Shown here: one piece after another, positions 59,216-64,000 of the stretch | Layout of the letters: each line of letters opens with the position of its first letter | Position numbering within the stretch: position 1 is the stretch's first letter | Source: Siphonodentalium dalli | Taxonomy: Eukaryota; Mollusca; Scaphopoda; Gadilida; Siphonodentaliidae | Length of the DNA: 64,000 nt | Direction: 5' to 3' | NCBI GenBank assembly: GCA_032622095.1 | Contig: CP136061.1 | Span: 51,225,762 to 51,289,761, forward strand | Notes under the pieces: generated by a model | Seen by the model: the letters and a program-made list of their open reading frames with translations, nothing else | Database searches by the model: none | Told to the model about the DNA's origin: nothing | Position numbers and translations under genes: made by a program

Positions 59216-59457
59216 TCAGGGACAGTGCGGGAGGTGTGAATAATCCGCGACATCAAAGAGTTGCCGCAGTATTACTTGCGGTAGGATTTTTTCGGGTATA
59301 TTTGGCCCGGATTGATTTCGTCAATGAATAAAGAATTGTCAGATAAAATCTTTTATAATAAAAAACAATTTCATATATTGAATTATATATATATATATGC
59401 CTTTATATCCGTGTCATGTTTTGTTGTCGCATTTTATTTTAGTTGGCATTAATATTT

Positions 59458-59945
59458 TCTTGTGTTTCCCGGCCATAGCTAACAGACAGACAAACAAACA
59501 GAAGTCCCAAACTATATATTAGATCATTTGTGGGTACCCGTTTCAAGGTGAAGGTCACCTCGGGCGGAAAAACTGACCCGATGAAAATCTCCCCAATTTC
59601 CCAGGAACCCCTAAGTACGAACACAGACTTAAGAATCACACAACACGCTCATGTCTGTACACAGGCACAGCACGCTCATGTCTGGACACATACACGCTCT
59701 TTATCAACGACACTGCGGATACGAACGCTCTTTAACTATCACGCAATTAACCCATGAATTCCCATTGCGGTGGCGGGGGGTTGGAGAATGAGTGCTCTGA
59801 CGTTCTCAGAAGCGGTCCGATGACCATTCCCGCGGTTTTTACCCTCAGATAGCAAGTTTGGGCTAAATCCGCCCGGCAGTTTTCCCGGCCATAGCTAACA
59901 GACAAACAACAAACAAACAAACAGAAGTCCTAAAATATAAAGTAG
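59458..59945 (+). repeat. Direct repeats around a 0.35-kb segment
   Basis: The words 'ttcccggccatagctaacag' and 'aaacaaacagaagtcc' occur near 59465-59512 and again near 59881-59930, with an AT-rich end 'atatatagatt'-like after each. The pattern suggests two tandem or nested copies of a retroposon tail with ACAAACAAACA repeats. Class not identified. Confidence 0.5.
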
Positions 59946-59984
59946 ATTAAATGCAGATATTCTCGAATGTGAAACCGGTTTCGT

Positions 59985-60165
59985 TAGTTTACCGTAGACA
60001 GTTGCGTCCCGAATTGAGAAGTAATTAATTACAATTGAGCTTAGTTTAGACGGTACTTTTGATTTGTTTGAGATTTTCGGCGATGCTACATTTCCCCAGT
60101 TGGCATAGCACCTGAATACTGACTTATCAGGTTATACGCAACAGAACAAGTCCATAATATAAGTT
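59985..60165 (-). repeat. Dispersed repeat family, copy 3 (inverted, partial)
   Basis: On the minus strand it carries 'attatggacttgt', 'gccaactggg', 'gaatgtagaattc'-like and 'tcgggacgcaac' in the order seen at 5045 and 54043. Confidence 0.55.
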
Positions 60166-60169
60166 AGCC

Positions 60170-61870
60170 TGTGCCACCGCTAACAAGATATCATATTTGT
60201 AGTTTGAGATCGGTTATCATTGCTTTAACAGTGATCTAGAACATTCTTAACCATGCTAAATGAACAATAACTCTTAAAATGACTTAAATGTTCTGCAGTT
60301 TCGTCAAAGGTCACAATATTGAAAATAAAATAAAAGTTACCTAATTATGAATTTTATCAAGAATATACTAAAAGTATAGTATAATGATAATATGAAAGTG
60401 ATATTACCCACAAAACACTTTGTGTGAACCGAGAATTTAATTCAACGCAGAAGTCTTGTTAAAGTAAACTTATCGGGGACTCCTCTGTGTTGAGTGCTTT
60501 GCGTATAGCACACTTTACTCACTCTACTGTATCATAATATGGATTTTTGTTTATTAACAAACCGTACGGTCTTGACAATAACATGCTATTTATGATTTTA
60601 CACAATATGTCTATAAATTTATATTCGTTCTGTTTATGGCGGTCTTAACCGATGCCACATTTTAAAAGAGCAACACCCATCGCGATGACAATACTTATAT
60701 TTAAGTGTCAATCGTATATACCACACTATAACAGGTTGCTGAACGTTCTAGCATTCCATGAAGCAACAAAGAGGTGAGGTCGGTACAACCAATCTAGATC
60801 TATATTAAGTTCATTCGTTGTGTGTTCTTAGTGTTTCAGCCATGTGTATTGGCTACTATGCAAACTGAATCTATAGAAGGTGTTAAAGATAACGTACCGT
60901 TTGATGCGTTTCATTTCAGACTGAAGTGGCACCACGCCATTAAAAACCCATATCGATAAATATTTAATGCATGCACTGATCGAGACAAAAGGACAAAATT
61001 TCACGCTCGGAGTTCAGCCATTGACTTGTTGTCGCATATGACGTCGGTGATAGCCTATATTTTTGTAGTTCATCAATAGATGGATGGATCGATAAATGCC
61101 ACTCAAAAAGACGACAATTTCCCCGTCAATTAAATGACCCGATATATCAACCAGCAATTAACACGTTCTTCAAGTAACCTTCAAGTAATGATTAGTGTCG
61201 ATTAGTGAAATACCATTGTCTTTTCACATCTATCGGATTCGTTTTACCGTGAAAGAACTATAGTTTGAAAGGGAATAAAGGTAATCGAAATGATGATTCG
61301 GGATCGTTTTGCAGACAACTATTGTTTTCGGTATGTTGTGGTTCTATCTTACCACACAACAAAAAAAACTCCTGGCATGTGGTAGAGAACTAAGAGAAGT
61401 TATATTGAGCACTACAGCTACCCGGATATCGAATTAGTTCATCGCAAAAAAAGTTGTATGAGGGTTAATTATTGCAAGCAGATACTGTCTATACGGTTTA
61501 AATATGATATGGTGTCGGCTTCGAACATATTTTACATCCATATTGTTCCATGTGGCAAGAAGACTTATATACAAAGAATGATTCAGACATTGTCAATATT
61601 GAAATAGAACAAGATGGTACTAAAAAATTATGTCCACATGCGTTATTGACCACTATGGTTCCGGTCCCCAATGTGCACGAAAGCAGATGGAACATGTCAG
61701 TTCTTAACACACCTCGCTTTCGCGTACTTCGGACAATAAATAACTGTGGTTTACGGTCTTATTGTTCGATATATCGCTTCGGTGTTGCGATCATCCTGTA
61801 GAGAATTTAATTCCGGTTCCAACAGTACCCCAACGGACTATTCGTATCCGAATCCGGGAATGATCTGATC
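60170..61870. other. No gene recognised
   Basis: Short frames only. The open frame at 61550-61801 (83 codons) has no signature. A segment near 60540-60680 resembles 54480-54660, part of the dispersed repeat family. Confidence 0.4.
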
Positions 61871-61874
61871 TAAA

Positions 61875-62400
61875 CATCAACATCTATAACCTAGTTCCAC
61901 GCGACTCAGTTTACATTTTTTGTATTAAATAAGCATTACTTTATAAGAAGAAAAATCCTGACCCGGGCATAATCTGTACCTTTAAATATTATCAGTAAAT
62001 ACGTGGAAATTAAGTCGGTTCCGCACATGGTGTGTACCTTTAAATGCGATAATTATTCCGTGAAATCAATCCAACAGCCTAGTATAACGTCTCAAAATCA
62101 ACTTATAACTTTGTTCCACGTGACATTTAATATATCAAAATGACGATAATTTATATAGAAAAAAAGAGAGAGAAAAAAAAACCGGATCCGGACATGATAT
62201 CTACCTTTAAATATGATCAATAATTACGAGATAATTAATTCGGATCCGGATATGGTGTGTTCCCTTAAATGCCATCATGGTCACGTAAAATCAATCCAAC
62301 CACCGTGTCTATATGAAAATATAAGAAGTATGCTGATCCGGGCACGATATGCACCTTTAAATACGATTAATCGGGTTGAATGAGCACGACAGCCCTATTT
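61875..62400 (+). repeat. Tandem repeat, about 213-bp unit with internal sub-repeats
   Basis: Two full units and a partial third (starting near 61875, 62090 and 62300). Each contains two sub-units of 'ccggacatgatatgtacctt' plus 'taaatatgat' and then 'gttccacgtgac' or 'gtaaaatcaatccaac'. Non-coding. Confidence 0.65.
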
Positions 62401-63179
62401 TGGTTTAATCTCACCTCCTAACCAGTTTCCGCGTGTCAAACGGCTTTTAATGGGTTAAATGTGTGATAAAACAAGCATGAAATTCATACCCGGGATCCGG
62501 AATCCGGTAAAAAGACACACCCATGTTATGGTCATCAATAACAGTAAATACCCTAAATGTCCCGTCAAGATATTTTCGATCTAACAACAGGAAGATGTAA
62601 ATCTACAAGATTCAATAAATATATATAGTCATATGTTCCTGTCAAAATATTCGATTTATTTAGTATTAAGTTAGCAATCTTCTTGAAATAATGCACGTGT
62701 ATCGGTACCATTGCGACTCCCATATATAAGTTATTTTTATGAATAATCGCGGTGTGGTGGTATCTTTACTTTTTCTGGGCCAATTTTCACAATCGACGGG
62801 TTGAATTTCGATGAAATTTCCGTTAAATAAAATGTTGCTGCTCATTTGCCAATTTTAGCAGCAATTTCGAGAATATAATTTGGACTATGGAGGTGATAAT
62901 TAATTACGTAACGCACACACCACGAGCTCCTCTTCCAATATAAATATATATTTCATTGTACGCGAGGGTGGTTTTGATGCCACATACCCAATGGACAGGC
63001 GGGGAACAATCCCCTTCTTGGTACGACCGAACCTGACATCGAATGAGTTAATTTAGTGCAAATGTCCATATCTCATATAAAAAAAATCGACGGTTTCCTT
63101 TTCACTGACTTCACCCATCGCCGCTTTTTGAAACGCATAGCAGGAAATGGCACCCTTTTGATAATCTCTAGACAATGGC

Positions 63180-63500
63180 TTGATTAGCCCATTGTCTCAT
63201 TTTTGTCCGTCCGTTATTAATTTCCGGGTGCCTGAGGAATATATAATAACAGTGATAACTGAACAGGGCTACATGCATTGCATGATTTGTACAAAACATA
63301 GACTCCACGTCCTACGCCCATACATACTTGATGCATTGTATATCGGAGAGACAATTTCACACAGTTTACGGATATGGGACATCGGTTACAGAGTACAGTT
63401 TCTAATCGGGGGATACGGACGATTGCACAACAGAGATAACAAGTGGAGAATTTGTTTTGTACAGGGCCAGTATGGCCAGGATTGGTCGTATTCCTACTGA
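63180..63500 (+). other. Unidentified ORF followed by polyA signal
   Basis: A 106-codon frame reads VPEEYIITVITEQGY, HCMICTKHRLHVLRP, SLRIWDIGYRVQFLIGGYGR and WRICFVQGQYGQDWSYSY before TGA. AATAAA follows at 63553-63558. Composition is protein-like with a Cys pair, and the frame could be a last exon or a small gene. I do not recognise the family, and no upstream acceptor is certain. Confidence 0.3.
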
Positions 63501-64000
63501 TCTTGTTTTACTTACCATTATAGTTGTATTGATGTGTATAACTTTCCAAAAAATAAAATTTAATTTTAGTCTCTTTTTTGAATTTACCAGGACTATTTCA
63601 TTTGCATTGGTGAAAAATCATTTTAAAATTTTTTAATTTAAATTAAAAAAACTAAATTTTGCAATACCACACTAAGCCCCAAAACTAACCTTATCTACAC
63701 TATTTGTCTAATTGTACTTAATTTAGCTGACCTCTTTGTTTTCGATGGTGTCTGCAAAACACTGGTGTTTCATAATCAGCTGACCAACTAATCACTGGCC
63801 ACTGTGTTTTAAAAGTTGAAACTTGAATTGACCCATACGTTAATTAATTTCAATAAAGTATATAAAAATAAATATTATCGTAAAACTTATGGGAGGGCAC
63901 TTGACATGAGGTCGAATGTACACACGCAGGTTAGGGTGCATTTACATTGCTACATAAATGTACACAGATCTACATGTCGCCCTCTGCACATTCGAACAAT

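Noticed and set aside
1-64000. CRISPR array, bacterial operons or prophage
   Set aside because: Spliced exons, animal LINEs and lack of dense bacterial-type ORFs rule this out; the tandem arrays lack CRISPR-like unique spacers.

Overview
The window looks like animal nuclear DNA from an AT-rich, repeat-dense genome, most likely a marine lophotrochozoan and probably a mollusc. The evidence is indirect: GT-AG spliceosomal introns, F-type (fucose-binding) lectin and PAN/Apple exons, two non-LTR retrotransposons with animal-type endonuclease and reverse transcriptase, and many non-autonomous DNA transposons and minisatellites. No bacterial operons, rRNA, CRISPR array or convincing tRNA were seen.

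The only host gene I can support is a secreted lectin gene present in two directly repeated copies. Copy 1 can be read as four exons on the + strand: a signal-peptide exon (2010-2055), the two halves of an F-type lectin domain (6719-6940 and 16767-17012), and a C-terminal PAN/Apple exon ending in a stop (18540-18772). All introns are phase 1. Copy 2 has the last three exons (30245-30466, 50549-50794, 51919-52136) but no visible signal-peptide exon. A third, decayed lectin exon lies at about 37.05-37.31 kb. Copy 1 keeps the published fucose-binding motif H-X26-R-X-D-X4-R/K; copy 2 has Asn for the Asp. Copy 1 has lost the PAN splice acceptor used by copy 2 but has an upstream AG in the same phase.

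The duplication is mosaic. Segments 2.28-3.23, 3.23-3.88, 6.53-7.24 and 16.71-19.80 kb match 21.42-22.39, 29.24-30.06, 30.07-30.64 and 50.50-53.14 kb. Unit 2 is split by a nearly full-length LINE on the minus strand (about 22.4-29.2 kb), which itself carries a 594-bp TTAA-flanked element inside ORF2, and by a 5'-truncated CR1-like LINE (30.8-33.95 kb).

The rest is repeat-rich, apparently non-coding DNA. From left to right: lectin copy 1 with fold-back hairpins at 13.8, 14.0 and 15.7 kb; an intronic VNTR (17.4-17.9 kb) and a 3' satellite (19.06-19.76 kb); AT minisatellite (19.8-20.1 kb); the LINE region; a 1.6-kb element with ACTAG ends (35.0-36.6 kb); weak ORFs at 39-43 kb; a 156-bp hairpin (44.1 kb); a 3.4-kb region flanked by inverted repeats and filled with a minisatellite that switches orientation (46.5-49.86 kb); lectin copy 2 exons; a PIF/Harbinger-like element with perfect 42-bp inverted ends and an internal minisatellite (54.79-56.34 kb); several tandem arrays (57.98-59.2 and 61.9-62.4 kb); and a possible last exon with a polyA signal near 63.2-63.56 kb.

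The most interesting item is the F-type lectin plus PAN gene pair and how the two copies differ in binding motif, splice acceptor, first exon and intron repeats. All alignments were done by eye.
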